From Acidobacteriota bacterium (lineage in GTDB: Bacteria; Acidobacteriota; Terriglobia; Terriglobales; SCQP01), in NCBI GenBank assembly GCA_021826505.1, contig JAKAZV010000005.1, positions 1 to 59,960 of the forward strand: DNA of 59,960 bases. The letters run 5' to 3'. The notes beneath the pieces are model-generated. The model was not told the DNA's origin, did not search any database, and saw only the letters and a list, made by a program, of their open reading frames with translations. The stretch's first letter is position 1. Each line of letters begins with the position of its first letter. Below, piece by piece: positions 1-7,889 of this stretch. Position numbers and translations under genes: made by a program.

Positions 1-58
1 CCCGCCAGGTCCCGTCCGGTGCCAGTTCAGTAAAATGGGCCACGTTTTTTATCGCCAA

Positions 59-105
59 GGCCGGACAATGGAACGGCGAAGCAAAAAAAGTGGCCCCGCC
101 ACTTC
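59..105 (+). repeat. Dispersed hairpin element, copy 1
   Basis: The segment ends in a perfect 7-bp stem, AAGTGGC (88-94) with GCCACTT (98-104) and a CCC loop. About 42 of 48 positions match a segment at 33269-33314, including the purine run before the stem. Both copies lie on the same strand a short way upstream of a plus-strand gene. An AGGAG Shine-Dalgarno sequence (108-112) follows this copy. The rest of 1-120 shows no gene. Confidence 0.7.
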
Positions 106-120
106 GCAGGAGCTTGGTTT

Positions 121-1677
121 ATGGATGCTCATGGTTCTTCTTCCCGCATCTCCCGCCGCAGCTTTTTAGGCGCTTCGGCATCCGTCGCGGCCTCTTCCTG
201 GCTGGGGCATGGGTTCTCATCCTCGGAAACCCTGGTCCGCAACCATACCGTCGCCGCCCATCAGCCCATCCGGCTTGCCGCTATCGGGGTTGGCGCGCAA
301 GGCACGCGGGTGATGATGGATTTTTTGAAATTTCCCGATGTGCGCGTCGTGGCCGTCTGCGATGTCAACCGCGAAAGCGGCAATTATTCGGAATGGTGGA
401 AGGGCGAAATTCTCGCCAAAGAGCGCGCCCTGCTCCAGGATCCTCACTGGGGCAGCGACTGGGCCGGCCCCACCTGCGGGCGCGAGCCGGCGCGGCGCCT
501 GGTCGAGGCGTATTACCGCCGCGTCCGCAAGCTGACGGATTACAAATCCTGCGCGGCTTACAACGATTTCCGCGAGCTCTTCGAACGCGAGCGCGATCTC
601 GATGGCGTGGTTGTCTGCACGCCGGACCATTGGCACGCCTATATTGCCATCTACGCCTTGCGCCACGGCAAGCATGTCTTCAGCCAGAAGCCCATGGCCC
701 ACACCGTGCATGAATGCGCCCTCATGGCCCAGGCGGCGCGCGCCACCGGCCTGGCCACCCAGGTCGCGGTCATGGACGAGGCCTCGAACTCTACCCGCCA
801 TCTCACCGAATGGGTCGCCGCCGGCGTCATCGGTCAGGTGCGCGAAGTCCACAACTGGTCGCAGCGGCCTTATTGGCCGCAAGGTCTCCCCACTCCCGCC
901 CAGGCCGATCCCATTCCGGATGGTTTTGACTGGGATCTCTGGCTCGGGCCGGCGCCCGCTCGCCCCTTCAACCAGATTTACCTGCCGTTCGTCTGGCGCG
1001 GGTGGTACGACTTTGGCGAAGGCTCGATCGGCGACATGGGCAATTACAGCTTCGATACATTGTTCCGCGTCCTCGATCTGACCGCTCCCACACGCGTCGA
1101 AGCCAGCTCCACCCCGCGTTTTCCCGATTCCTGGCCCCTCGCCACCACCATGCATTGGCATTTCCCCCAGCGTCCCGGAACCGGAGCGCTGGCCACGCGC
1201 GCCCCGGTGGATATTTTCTGGTATGACGCGCATCTGCGTCCCCCGCGCCCGCGCCAGTTGCTTATGGGTGAAAATATGGATGATTCGGCCGGCGAGGGCA
1301 TGCTGCTGGTCGGCGAAAAGGGCAAGATTCTTTGCGGCTTCATGGGCGGCAACCCGCGTCTGCTGCCCACTTCGCGCATGCGGTCTTTCACTCCTCCGCC
1401 GGACATGCTCGATCATTCTCCCGGAGCTTATCAGGAATGGCTGCGCGCGATTCGCGGTGGACCCATGCCGCGGGCCAACTATGTTTATGAGCAGGTGGTG
1501 GTGGAAGCCATTCTGCTCGGCGCGATTGCCGTTCGCGCCTCCGATCAGCTCGTCTGGGATGCTGCAACGAAGCGCATCACCGCGCTGGCTTCCGGAAAAG
1601 CGGACGCCTTGGCCGCGGCCAACGGCTGGCTCAACCCTCCCCGCCGCCGGCCCTGGGGCTTTGAAACCCTGGTTTGA
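121..1677 (+). CDS. Tat-exported Gfo/Idh/MocA family oxidoreductase
   Basis: Predicted NAD(P)-dependent sugar or glycoside oxidoreductase exported by the Tat pathway. The N-terminus carries a twin-arginine motif (SRRSFLG) followed by a hydrophobic stretch. The Rossmann core shows the nucleotide-binding motif AIGVGAQGTR near residues 54-63 and the family's lysine-proline motif as SQKP, where many relatives have EKP. The C-terminal half fits the GFO_IDH_MocA substrate domain. The start is supported by AGGAG 8 nt upstream. A TIM-barrel isomerase-like gene follows after 47 bp, a common pairing for exported sugar-modifying enzymes. The family assignment is firm; the substrate cannot be told. Confidence 0.88.
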   Translation: MDAHGSSSRISRRSFLGASASVAASSWLGHGFSSSETLVRNHTVAAHQPIRLAAIGVGAQGTRVMMDFLKFPDVRVVAVCDVNRESGNYSEWWKGEILAKERALLQDPHWGSDWAGPTCGREPARRLVEAYYRRVRKLTDYKSCAAYNDFRELFERERDLDGVVVCTPDHWHAYIAIYALRHGKHVFSQKPMAHTVHECALMAQAARATGLATQVAVMDEASNSTRHLTEWVAAGVIGQVREVHNWSQRPYWPQGLPTPAQADPIPDGFDWDLWLGPAPARPFNQIYLPFVWRGWYDFGEGSIGDMGNYSFDTLFRVLDLTAPTRVEASSTPRFPDSWPLATTMHWHFPQRPGTGALATRAPVDIFWYDAHLRPPRPRQLLMGENMDDSAGEGMLLVGEKGKILCGFMGGNPRLLPTSRMRSFTPPPDMLDHSPGAYQEWLRAIRGGPMPRANYVYEQVVVEAILLGAIAVRASDQLVWDAATKRITALASGKADALAAANGWLNPPRRRPWGFETLV

Positions 1678-1724
1678 TGTGTGCCGTTAGGAATCACAGC
1701 CATGTTTCGAAGAAGGGAAATAAT

Positions 1725-2582
1725 ATGAGTGACCGCAGACAATTCCTGCTTCAGGCCTTAGCCTCGGCCGGCCTGTTGGCCGTCGGCGCTCGTGAGTTGT
1801 TTGCCAGCCCGCTCGGCATGCCGATTGGCTGCCAGACCTGGCCGGTGCGTCATCTCATCGCGCAAAGTTTTCCCCGTACACTGGCCACGCTGCAGCGCGC
1901 CGGCTTTCAGGCCATCGAGCTCTGTTCGCCGGTGGGCTACGCGCAACAGGGCTTCGCCGGCCTGGCCCGCTACCGGCCCGCGCAACTGCGCCGCATGATC
2001 GCCGATGCCGGGCTCATCTGCATCAGTTCGCATTTCACCTTCGCTGAGCTGCGTGCCCGTCAGCCCGAGCGCATTGCCTGGGCGAAAGAGCTGGGGCTGC
2101 GGCAAATGCTGGTTCCATCACTGGATGGCCCCACCCCTCCCACGCTCGATCAGGTGAAGCGCCTCGCCGATGAATACAATCGCATCGGGGAAAATGCCGC
2201 CCGCGCCGGTTTGCGGCAGGGTCTGCACAACGAAGTATTCGAAGATGGCTGGATCAATGGACAGGCCCACGGCCGCCGGGTGTACGACGCACTCTTCGAG
2301 TATCTCGATCCGCGCTGGGTTAAATTTCAGTTTCAGGTCATCGCCATTCGCGAGGGCCTCAATCCCATCACCTATTTCCGGCGTTATCCTGGCCGTTTTC
2401 TCTCCATGCATCTGCAGGGCTGGTCGGCGCGGGCGCGCAGGATGGCGCCCATCGGCCAGGATTCCCTGAACTGGCCCCGGATCTTCGCCGCTGCAAAAAT
2501 CGGTGGCATTCAGAATTATTTTCTGGAAATGAGCTTGCCCCTGATGGAAGCCAGCTTGCCCTACCTGCGCCGGCTCTCTTAG
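1725..2582 (+). CDS. Exported sugar phosphate isomerase/epimerase-like TIM-barrel protein
   Basis: Xylose-isomerase-like TIM-barrel protein of about 285 residues (AP endonuclease 2 superfamily), probably an isomerase, epimerase or 3-keto-sugar-processing enzyme. The N-terminus has a twin-arginine-like signal (SDRRQF) and a hydrophobic stretch ending near LFASP. I chose the ATG at 1725 because AAGGGA lies just upstream and the signal peptide begins there; an in-frame start at 1674 would add 17 residues of low quality. It is probably cotranscribed with the preceding Gfo/Idh/MocA gene. The substrate is unknown. Confidence 0.82.
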   Translation: MSDRRQFLLQALASAGLLAVGARELFASPLGMPIGCQTWPVRHLIAQSFPRTLATLQRAGFQAIELCSPVGYAQQGFAGLARYRPAQLRRMIADAGLICISSHFTFAELRARQPERIAWAKELGLRQMLVPSLDGPTPPTLDQVKRLADEYNRIGENAARAGLRQGLHNEVFEDGWINGQAHGRRVYDALFEYLDPRWVKFQFQVIAIREGLNPITYFRRYPGRFLSMHLQGWSARARRMAPIGQDSLNWPRIFAAAKIGGIQNYFLEMSLPLMEASLPYLRRLS

Positions 2583-2584
2583 GG

Positions 2585-2617
2585 CGTTCACGGCTGAGTC
2601 GCACGTGTGTGTGAACG
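2585..2617. repeat. Inverted repeat CGTTCAC/GTGAACG
   Basis: CGTTCAC (2585-2591) and GTGAACG (2611-2617) are perfect inverted repeats with a 19-nt spacer. The left half continues as CGTTCACGGCTGAGTC, which recurs in diverged form at 26556-26575 and on the opposite strand at 18133-18145. It lies between the TIM-barrel gene and the XdhC-like gene. Confidence 0.45.
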
Positions 2618-2634
2618 TTATTTGCAACTTGGTC

Positions 2635-2667
2635 TCGCCTGAACTTGAAAGCGGCTGCGCCGCTTCG
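2635..2667 (+). repeat. Dispersed hairpin element, copy 2
   Basis: TCGCCTGAA (2635-2643) is followed by a perfect hairpin, AAGCGGC (2649-2655) with GCCGCTT (2659-2665) and a TGC loop. A -10-like TATTCT (2673-2678) comes next, only 6 nt before the ATG of the XdhC-like gene. Related copies are at 4369 and 18197, with stem variants at 88 and 33297. Confidence 0.65.
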
Positions 2668-2684
2668 TCCTGTATTCTGTCCCC

Positions 2685-3518
2685 ATGGATATCTATGCCG
2701 AAATCGTCCGCCTGCGCCAGCAGGGGCGCGCCGCCGCGCTGGCGACGATCATCCAGGTGCGCGGCTCGATTCCGGCCTATGAAACCGCCAAGCTGCTGGT
2801 TCGCGATGACGGCACCATGATGGGCACCGTGGGCGGAGGTTGTGTGGAAGCCGACGTCTGGCAGGCTGCCCGCCAGGTGATCGAGGAGCAAAAACCCCGC
2901 CGTCTGAACTTCCAGCTCAACCATCCGGTCGAGGAGGGCCAGGGCCTCATCTGCGGCGGCGCCCTCGAGGTTTTCATCGAGCCCATCCTGGCGCAGCCGG
3001 TGCTCATCATCTGCGGCGGCGGCCATGTCGGCCGCGCCTTGTCGCAGGCCGCCGTGCTGGCCGGCTTCGATTCCGTCATCCTCGACGACCGCCCCGCCTT
3101 CGCCAGCCGCGAGCGTTTTCCCGAAGCCCGCGATGTCTTCACCGGCGAATATGAGGCGCTTTGGCCGCGTCTGCCCCTCCACTCCAATTCTTATCTGGCC
3201 ATTGCCACTCGCGGCCATCAGGACGATCTCCGCCTGTTGCGCCTGGCCCTGGCCAGTCCCGTCCCGGCGCGCTACATCGGCATGATCGGCTCGCGCCGCA
3301 AGGTGATTGAGATTTTCCGCGCGCTTGCCGCCGAAGGCGTCTCCGATGACGCACTGGCCCGCGTCCACGCTCCCATTGGCCTGGAGATCGGCGCCGTCAC
3401 GCCCGAGGAAATCGCCGCCGCGATCGTGGCCGAAATGATTGCCGTCCGCCGCCAGGCCCCGCTCGCCGCTATTGCTCCCAAGCGCCTCACCCGGCTGCCG
3501 TCGAAGCAAAAGGAATGA
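2685..3518 (+). CDS. XdhC/CoxI family protein
   Basis: 277-residue XdhC/CoxI protein. Family members bind molybdenum cofactor or help insert it into xanthine dehydrogenase or CO dehydrogenase-type enzymes. The N-terminal XdhC_CoxI domain (roughly 1-100) has the characteristic GTVGGGCVEADVW segment and an ICGGALEVFIEP segment. The C-terminal Rossmann domain begins near IICGGGHVGRAL and ends with the conserved IGMIGSRRK region. No molybdoenzyme subunit is in the window, so the client is elsewhere or unknown. No Shine-Dalgarno sequence precedes the ATG; TATTCT six bases upstream suggests a leaderless mRNA. Confidence 0.88.
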   Translation: MDIYAEIVRLRQQGRAAALATIIQVRGSIPAYETAKLLVRDDGTMMGTVGGGCVEADVWQAARQVIEEQKPRRLNFQLNHPVEEGQGLICGGALEVFIEPILAQPVLIICGGGHVGRALSQAAVLAGFDSVILDDRPAFASRERFPEARDVFTGEYEALWPRLPLHSNSYLAIATRGHQDDLRLLRLALASPVPARYIGMIGSRRKVIEIFRALAAEGVSDDALARVHAPIGLEIGAVTPEEIAAAIVAEMIAVRRQAPLAAIAPKRLTRLPSKQKE

Positions 3519-3592
3519 ACTGGATAAGGCGGCGCGCGCGTGTAATCCTGCGCAGCGAAGCAAAATATTGCTCCTGCCACGCGGCTGCGCCG

Positions 3593-3997
3593 TTATTGTG
3601 GCGGTAGGGTATGGGTTAATTTTTGTAATTTACGGTCAAACGTAATGAGGGGCAGATTGATTGCAAGTGAAGTCGCGGCCAGCATGCAATCTACAAAATG
3701 AAGCTTGGTTGCGGCATAAAATTCCAGTGCCTGTATTTGCTGGGCTTCATTTTGAATTTCAATCCCGGGAGCGGTGATCAATATTTTGAGGGTGTCGGCA
3801 ATCAGATTGCGGGGGTATTGATAAAAAGATTCCAGAACAAATACGCATTCCGCTAATACTGCTGGAAGCAGAACGAGCTGCAATTCATCCCGTTCACAGG
3901 CTCCAAACATTTTGGCGGCAATGGCGGCTTGTTGCTTCTGGTCTTGGGTCAGAAAACGGATGATCAAATTGGTGTCAATCAGCCCGCGGCGTTTCAT
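3593..3997 (-). CDS. PIN-domain ribonuclease toxin, VapC-like
   Basis: 134-residue PIN-domain protein, the usual size for VapC toxins, which are Mg-dependent RNases. The acidic active-site set is present: D8 in LIDTN, E50 in AECVFVLE, D103 in FVDCMLAA and D121 in TFDRKL. The start codon overlaps the stop of the upstream antitoxin gene by 4 bp (ATGA), so the two are translationally coupled. The GCGGCTGCGCCG sequence at its 3' end resembles the dispersed hairpin elements nearby. The target RNA is unknown. Confidence 0.87.
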   Translation of the reverse strand: MKRRGLIDTNLIIRFLTQDQKQQAAIAAKMFGACERDELQLVLLPAVLAECVFVLESFYQYPRNLIADTLKILITAPGIEIQNEAQQIQALEFYAATKLHFVDCMLAATSLAINLPLITFDRKLQKLTHTLPPQ

Positions 3998-4242
3998 GGT
4001 TTAGCTTTACGGCTGCCTGCCGCTTTCACCGCGGCTTTTCGAATGGCGGTCATGCTCATTTTCCGGCCTTTTTGGCTGGTCAGACTTCCATACAAAGATA
4101 AAATTCCAGGGTGTGCGCGTATGGTAATTTGGTGGTCGTCTGCTAAATATTCAATTTTGTCGCCCGAGTGAATTCCCAGCTTTTGGCGGATAGTTTTGGG
4201 GATCGTGGTCTGGCCCTTGCTGGTCAATGTGGAATAAGGCAT
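3994..4242 (-). CDS. AbrB/MazE-type antitoxin (VapB-like)
   Basis: 82-residue SpoVT/AbrB-fold DNA-binding antitoxin. The swapped-hairpin core is clear: STLTSKGQTTIPKTIRQKLG followed by GDKIEYL. It should bind and neutralise the PIN toxin encoded immediately downstream and repress their shared promoter. I chose the ATG at 4242 because AAGGA lies just upstream and the AbrB fold starts there; the longer in-frame reading from 4323 adds 27 residues unlike the family. The C-terminal tail is basic (KAAGSRKAKP). TGCA repeats at 4282-4290 in the promoter region could be an operator, but that is a guess. Confidence 0.87.
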   Translation of the reverse strand: MPYSTLTSKGQTTIPKTIRQKLGIHSGDKIEYLADDHQITIRAHPGILSLYGSLTSQKGRKMSMTAIRKAAVKAAGSRKAKP

Positions 4243-4368
4243 GGCATTCCTTACTGTAATAAAAATCCTTACCCTGATTCTTGCATTGCATGATCTGTGG
4301 CGCAAGTGGTTTGTCGCCGTCAATATTCGTAAAAATTTCGGTGTAGTCCGGAAATGTGCGAAATTATC

Positions 4369-4398
4369 TCGCCTGAAAGGAAAAGCGGCTGCGCCGCT
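4369..4398 (+). repeat. Dispersed hairpin element, copy 3
   Basis: TCGCCTGAA (4369-4377) is followed by a hairpin, AGCGGC (4384-4389) with GCCGCT (4393-4398) and a TGC loop. A -10-like TATCGT (4419-4424) lies 6 nt before the ATG at 4431. The arrangement is the same as at 2635-2685. Confidence 0.6.
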
Positions 4399-4430
4399 CG
4401 CCCTCCTTCTTCTTCTGCTATCGTAGCGGC

Positions 4431-5699
4431 ATGCGTACTCTGCGAAACGCTGGCGCCTCGCTGCTGCTGATTCTTTTATCCGGTGCGGCTTATGCCCGCG
4501 TCCCCACGCCGCCCCCGCCGCATCCCGGTGCGCGCGCCTTGCAGCGGCAGTTGCGGCTGGCCATGCGCAAGGCAGGATTATGGCATGTGGTGGTGCGCCC
4601 CGCCGCCGGCCAGTTGCGGCATTCGTATCTGATTCCCGGCGCCGGCTACTACCAGCTTTTCGACTGGGACAGCTACTTCATGGGCCTCGCGCTCAGCTAT
4701 CGGGGACGCGGCCACAGCCTGGCCGGCGTGGTCGAGGATTTTCTCGGCCTTACCGGCCATCGCTGGGCCTATCGCGGTTATACTCCGCGCGAGGCCACGC
4801 CCAGGGGCCTCTGGGCTCTCCCCGAGCAGTGCAAGCCGTTTCTCGCGCAAATGGCCTTGCGCGCCAGCCTGACCCTGCATAGCGCCGAATGGCTGCGGCC
4901 TTATTATCAGCGTCTCAAAGCCACGCTTTCGTTCTGGCGCCAGGCCCGCCGGTCGCCCGACGGCCTTTTCACCTGGTTCGACGGTGTGGAAAGCGGCGTG
5001 GATAACAGCCCCGCCGTCTCCAGCCGTCCCGCCGATCGCACCGAGGGTGTGGATCTGGCCTGCTACATCGTGCGTGAATACCGCGCCCTGGCCGCGCTGG
5101 CCCGCATGCTGCATCACCCCGCCGATGCGGACTTTTACCAGGCCCGCGCCCGCATTCTGACCGCGCGCATTCAGACCCGGCTCTGGGACGCCCACGCCGG
5201 CACGTTTTATAACCGCGACAGCCGCACGGGAAAATTTATTCGCGTGCCGGAGTGGACTAACCTCAGTCCGCTCTGGGCCCGCGTGGCCACGCCCGCCCAG
5301 GCCCGCATATTGATTCATCGCTACGTCCTGAATTCCCGCCAGTTTTGGACGCCCTACGGCATCCGCAGCCTCGCGCCCTCCAGCCCCGAATACAACCCCG
5401 CCAGCGGCTACTGGCGCGGGCCTATCTGGATTGTCACTGACTATATGGTGATGCACGGCCTGATGAACTACGGCGACCGCCGTTCCGCCGGCCGGTTGGC
5501 GCGCAACGCGGTCGCGGTGCTGCTGCGCGATTTTCGCGCTACCGGCGGCATGCACGAGTGCTATAACCCCCATACCGGCCAGGGGGAAAGCCAGGGACAT
5601 TTCGAGAGCTGGGATCTGCTCGGCGCCTATCTGGTTCACGAGGCCCGCACCGGCGCCAACCCCGCCGCGATTCTGGCGCCGTCAGGCTCGGGATCCTAG
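4431..5699 (+). CDS. Exported GH63/trehalase-like alpha-glycosidase
   Basis: 422-residue secreted enzyme with an (alpha/alpha)6 toroid like GH63 glycosidases (alpha-glucosidase and mannosylglycerate-hydrolase types). It has an N-terminal signal peptide ending near AYARVP. Family-like motifs are FDWDSYFMGLAL near residue 78, ESGVDNSP near 187 (the Asp is the expected general acid), YWRGPIWIVTDYMV near 330 and a C-terminal HFESWD holding the expected catalytic Glu. Substrate could be a mannosyl- or glucosyl-glycerate, trehalose or another alpha-glycoside. It is a single gene, with no clear Shine-Dalgarno sequence. Confidence 0.8.
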   Translation: MRTLRNAGASLLLILLSGAAYARVPTPPPPHPGARALQRQLRLAMRKAGLWHVVVRPAAGQLRHSYLIPGAGYYQLFDWDSYFMGLALSYRGRGHSLAGVVEDFLGLTGHRWAYRGYTPREATPRGLWALPEQCKPFLAQMALRASLTLHSAEWLRPYYQRLKATLSFWRQARRSPDGLFTWFDGVESGVDNSPAVSSRPADRTEGVDLACYIVREYRALAALARMLHHPADADFYQARARILTARIQTRLWDAHAGTFYNRDSRTGKFIRVPEWTNLSPLWARVATPAQARILIHRYVLNSRQFWTPYGIRSLAPSSPEYNPASGYWRGPIWIVTDYMVMHGLMNYGDRRSAGRLARNAVAVLLRDFRATGGMHECYNPHTGQGESQGHFESWDLLGAYLVHEARTGANPAAILAPSGSGS

Positions 5700-5745
5700 A
5701 CCCGCGGAGCAGAATGCGGCTGCGGAGCGCTGCCCGCGCGGGTGC

Positions 5746-7866
5746 TCATTGCGCCCCCCAGGCGGGTCCGGGAATTTCCTGCGCCCCGGCTTGTAATAGT
5801 AGGCCGTTCGGCACGTCGGATACCGAGGTGGTGGGGACATTGTTAACCATGGTCATATGAATTGGATACGGAGGTATGTAGCTGTTTTGACATATCTGGG
5901 GGCCGAAAAATTCAGTCGGGTTAAGGAAATAATTCTGTTCATAGGTCAGATCGCCAACCGGCAGGCATCCGCCCATATCGGCCCCATAGGGAATAAACCC
6001 CGTCAGCCCGCATAGGGAACTGATCGAAGAGCCGTACCCGCAAGGGCCAAAATCAACCGTTCCCACCGGGTTGTTGAGCGATACATTTTCTTTGAGCGTG
6101 ATATATTGGCTGCCCCCATCGGTATAGTAGATATTGCTTCCGGCGGCGACTCGCTTGTTTTCGGCCACATTGTATTCAATCAGCAAGCCATGGGCGAAAT
6201 TCGGCCCCTGCGCTCCGTTGGTATAAATCGCCCCGCCATCCCAGAGCTGTTCCAGAAAATTCTCAAATTTGTTGCTTGCGATAAGATTGTCGCTGGCGAT
6301 GGTCGGAGTGCTGTAATCGCCCCAGTATCCCGGTGTGGCGCCCGTCAATCCTGGAAACCCTCCCTTGTCAAACAGGCCCCAGCCCCAGCCGATGGCGATG
6401 CAGGTCCAGGGCACGTGGCTGATGGTGTTGTGAATGATCCGGGTGCCATGGGTAAATCCCACGAGAATGGCGGCGGAGTCGTAATAATCCCGTCCGGTAT
6501 GGGAAATCAGATTGTTGCTGATCAGGTTGTCGCGGGTCTCCCCGGCCGGAGTCGGTCTCTGGTCGGTGGCGCTGAAACCGCCCACTTCGATTGCGGCCGA
6601 GGATATGTCGCTGAAGATGCTGTTCGTCACGCTGTCATGCTGGCTGCCGGTTCCCAGTTCGAGCGCCGCTCCGCCGAGGTGCAGAAACATATCGCTGTCG
6701 AAGCTGATATGCGTGGCGTAGGTTAAATCCACGTTTCCCGGGGTGGTATAAACAAACTGCTGATGTCCGATGGTTTCGGGCTGATAGCCGCTGCCGATTA
6801 AGATGTTGCCGCTCTGGTCGGCGACGTAGCCGCTGCTGGAATTGGGCTCCAGCCAGGTGGCATAGGAAAACTGCAGGTTCCGGAACGTGATGTAGGTGGC
6901 CGGCGCCCCCGGTTTGCCGGTAACGCTCAGCAGTGTTTCCAGCACGGGGAGCACCGCGTTTTGCGGCGCTCCGGGATTGGGGTTGGTGTATTGCAGGGTT
7001 TGCGCATAGGGATCGTAGAACCACATATTGGGTCCGGTGAGAAATTCCGGCGCGTTTTCCAGCCAGCTTAAAATCTGAAAATTCCAGGGCACGGGCGATG
7101 TGTTGGCGTTATTCCAGCAGGGATTCTGCATGACCAGCATCAGGCCCGAACCGGGCGCTGCCGGGCAGCGCATCATTTTCCATTGCGTAATGGTAACCGC
7201 TTCGATCAGCTCGGGGTGTTGAAAGGCGGCCGGACATAAGATCGGGTCGGCATTCTGGTAGCCGTTGGCGGCCCGTGTATAGCATGGATTAATCGGCAGT
7301 CCGGGGTTCGTGCGCGCGCGCATTACCCGCTGATCGTTTACATAGAATTGGCGCGGCATTTCCTGGGCCGGCATGCCTTGCACCGGGGACGTGCAGGTAT
7401 TAAACGTAAGGCTGGCCTTGCAGGTAAATCCGGTCACCGGCGTGCCGCCGGAAATCACCACTGGCTGGGTCGCGTTCGGCGCTGCCTGGTACGTCACCGG
7501 CGCCATGAGGGCGCCGGAATCGCCGGCATCAAACGCCAGTGGCGCGCTTAGCTCATAAGTCCCGGGCTCGATATTCACGGTAATCGGCACATAGCCGCGG
7601 TTGGGATTTTGCCGCACCGCGATTTGCGCCTGCTGAATCGTGCGAAATGGCTCCGCCAGGCTGCCGTTTCCCGTCTGATCGCTGCCTCCGGTGGAAACCC
7701 AGTATGCGATTCCGCTGCTCGAATTCGAGCCGCAGCTTGCCAGCAGCATCACCATCCATAGCCCCAGCAGGCTGGCCAGGATCGGCTTCCGTTCCAGGCG
7801 TCTGTGAAGATGTGCGTGGGCGGGTGGGGGCATGGCTCGTTTGGCGGTATCTTTTTGCATCTGCAT
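5746..7866 (-). CDS. Right-handed beta-helix lipoprotein, GH141-like
   Basis: 706-residue predicted lipoprotein with a lipobox LLASC (Cys45; an in-frame Met12 may be the true start). After a Ser-rich stretch the mature protein opens with YWVSTGGSDQTGNGS and EPFRTIQQAQIAVR, the typical entry to secreted parallel beta-helix proteins. A GTYELSAPLAFDAGDSG segment and VISGG follow, as in GH141 and related glycosidases. The middle is a long run of Asn-rich coils (for example DNLISNNLISHTGRDYYDSA) expected of a beta-helix. A polysaccharide-active role is inferred. It is the third gene of a minus-strand unit, 23 bp after the glycosyltransferase. Confidence 0.75.
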   Translation of the reverse strand: MQMQKDTAKRAMPPPAHAHLHRRLERKPILASLLGLWMVMLLASCGSNSSSGIAYWVSTGGSDQTGNGSLAEPFRTIQQAQIAVRQNPNRGYVPITVNIEPGTYELSAPLAFDAGDSGALMAPVTYQAAPNATQPVVISGGTPVTGFTCKASLTFNTCTSPVQGMPAQEMPRQFYVNDQRVMRARTNPGLPINPCYTRAANGYQNADPILCPAAFQHPELIEAVTITQWKMMRCPAAPGSGLMLVMQNPCWNNANTSPVPWNFQILSWLENAPEFLTGPNMWFYDPYAQTLQYTNPNPGAPQNAVLPVLETLLSVTGKPGAPATYITFRNLQFSYATWLEPNSSSGYVADQSGNILIGSGYQPETIGHQQFVYTTPGNVDLTYATHISFDSDMFLHLGGAALELGTGSQHDSVTNSIFSDISSAAIEVGGFSATDQRPTPAGETRDNLISNNLISHTGRDYYDSAAILVGFTHGTRIIHNTISHVPWTCIAIGWGWGLFDKGGFPGLTGATPGYWGDYSTPTIASDNLIASNKFENFLEQLWDGGAIYTNGAQGPNFAHGLLIEYNVAENKRVAAGSNIYYTDGGSQYITLKENVSLNNPVGTVDFGPCGYGSSISSLCGLTGFIPYGADMGGCLPVGDLTYEQNYFLNPTEFFGPQICQNSYIPPYPIHMTMVNNVPTTSVSDVPNGLLLQAGAQEIPGPAWGAQ

Positions 7867-7889
7867 GTCCGATGTGCGGGCGTATGTGT

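Noticed and set aside
5700-5745. Terminator between the convergent GH63-like and beta-helix genes
   Set aside because: GC-rich with partial pairing, but no stable stem followed by a T-run on either strand.
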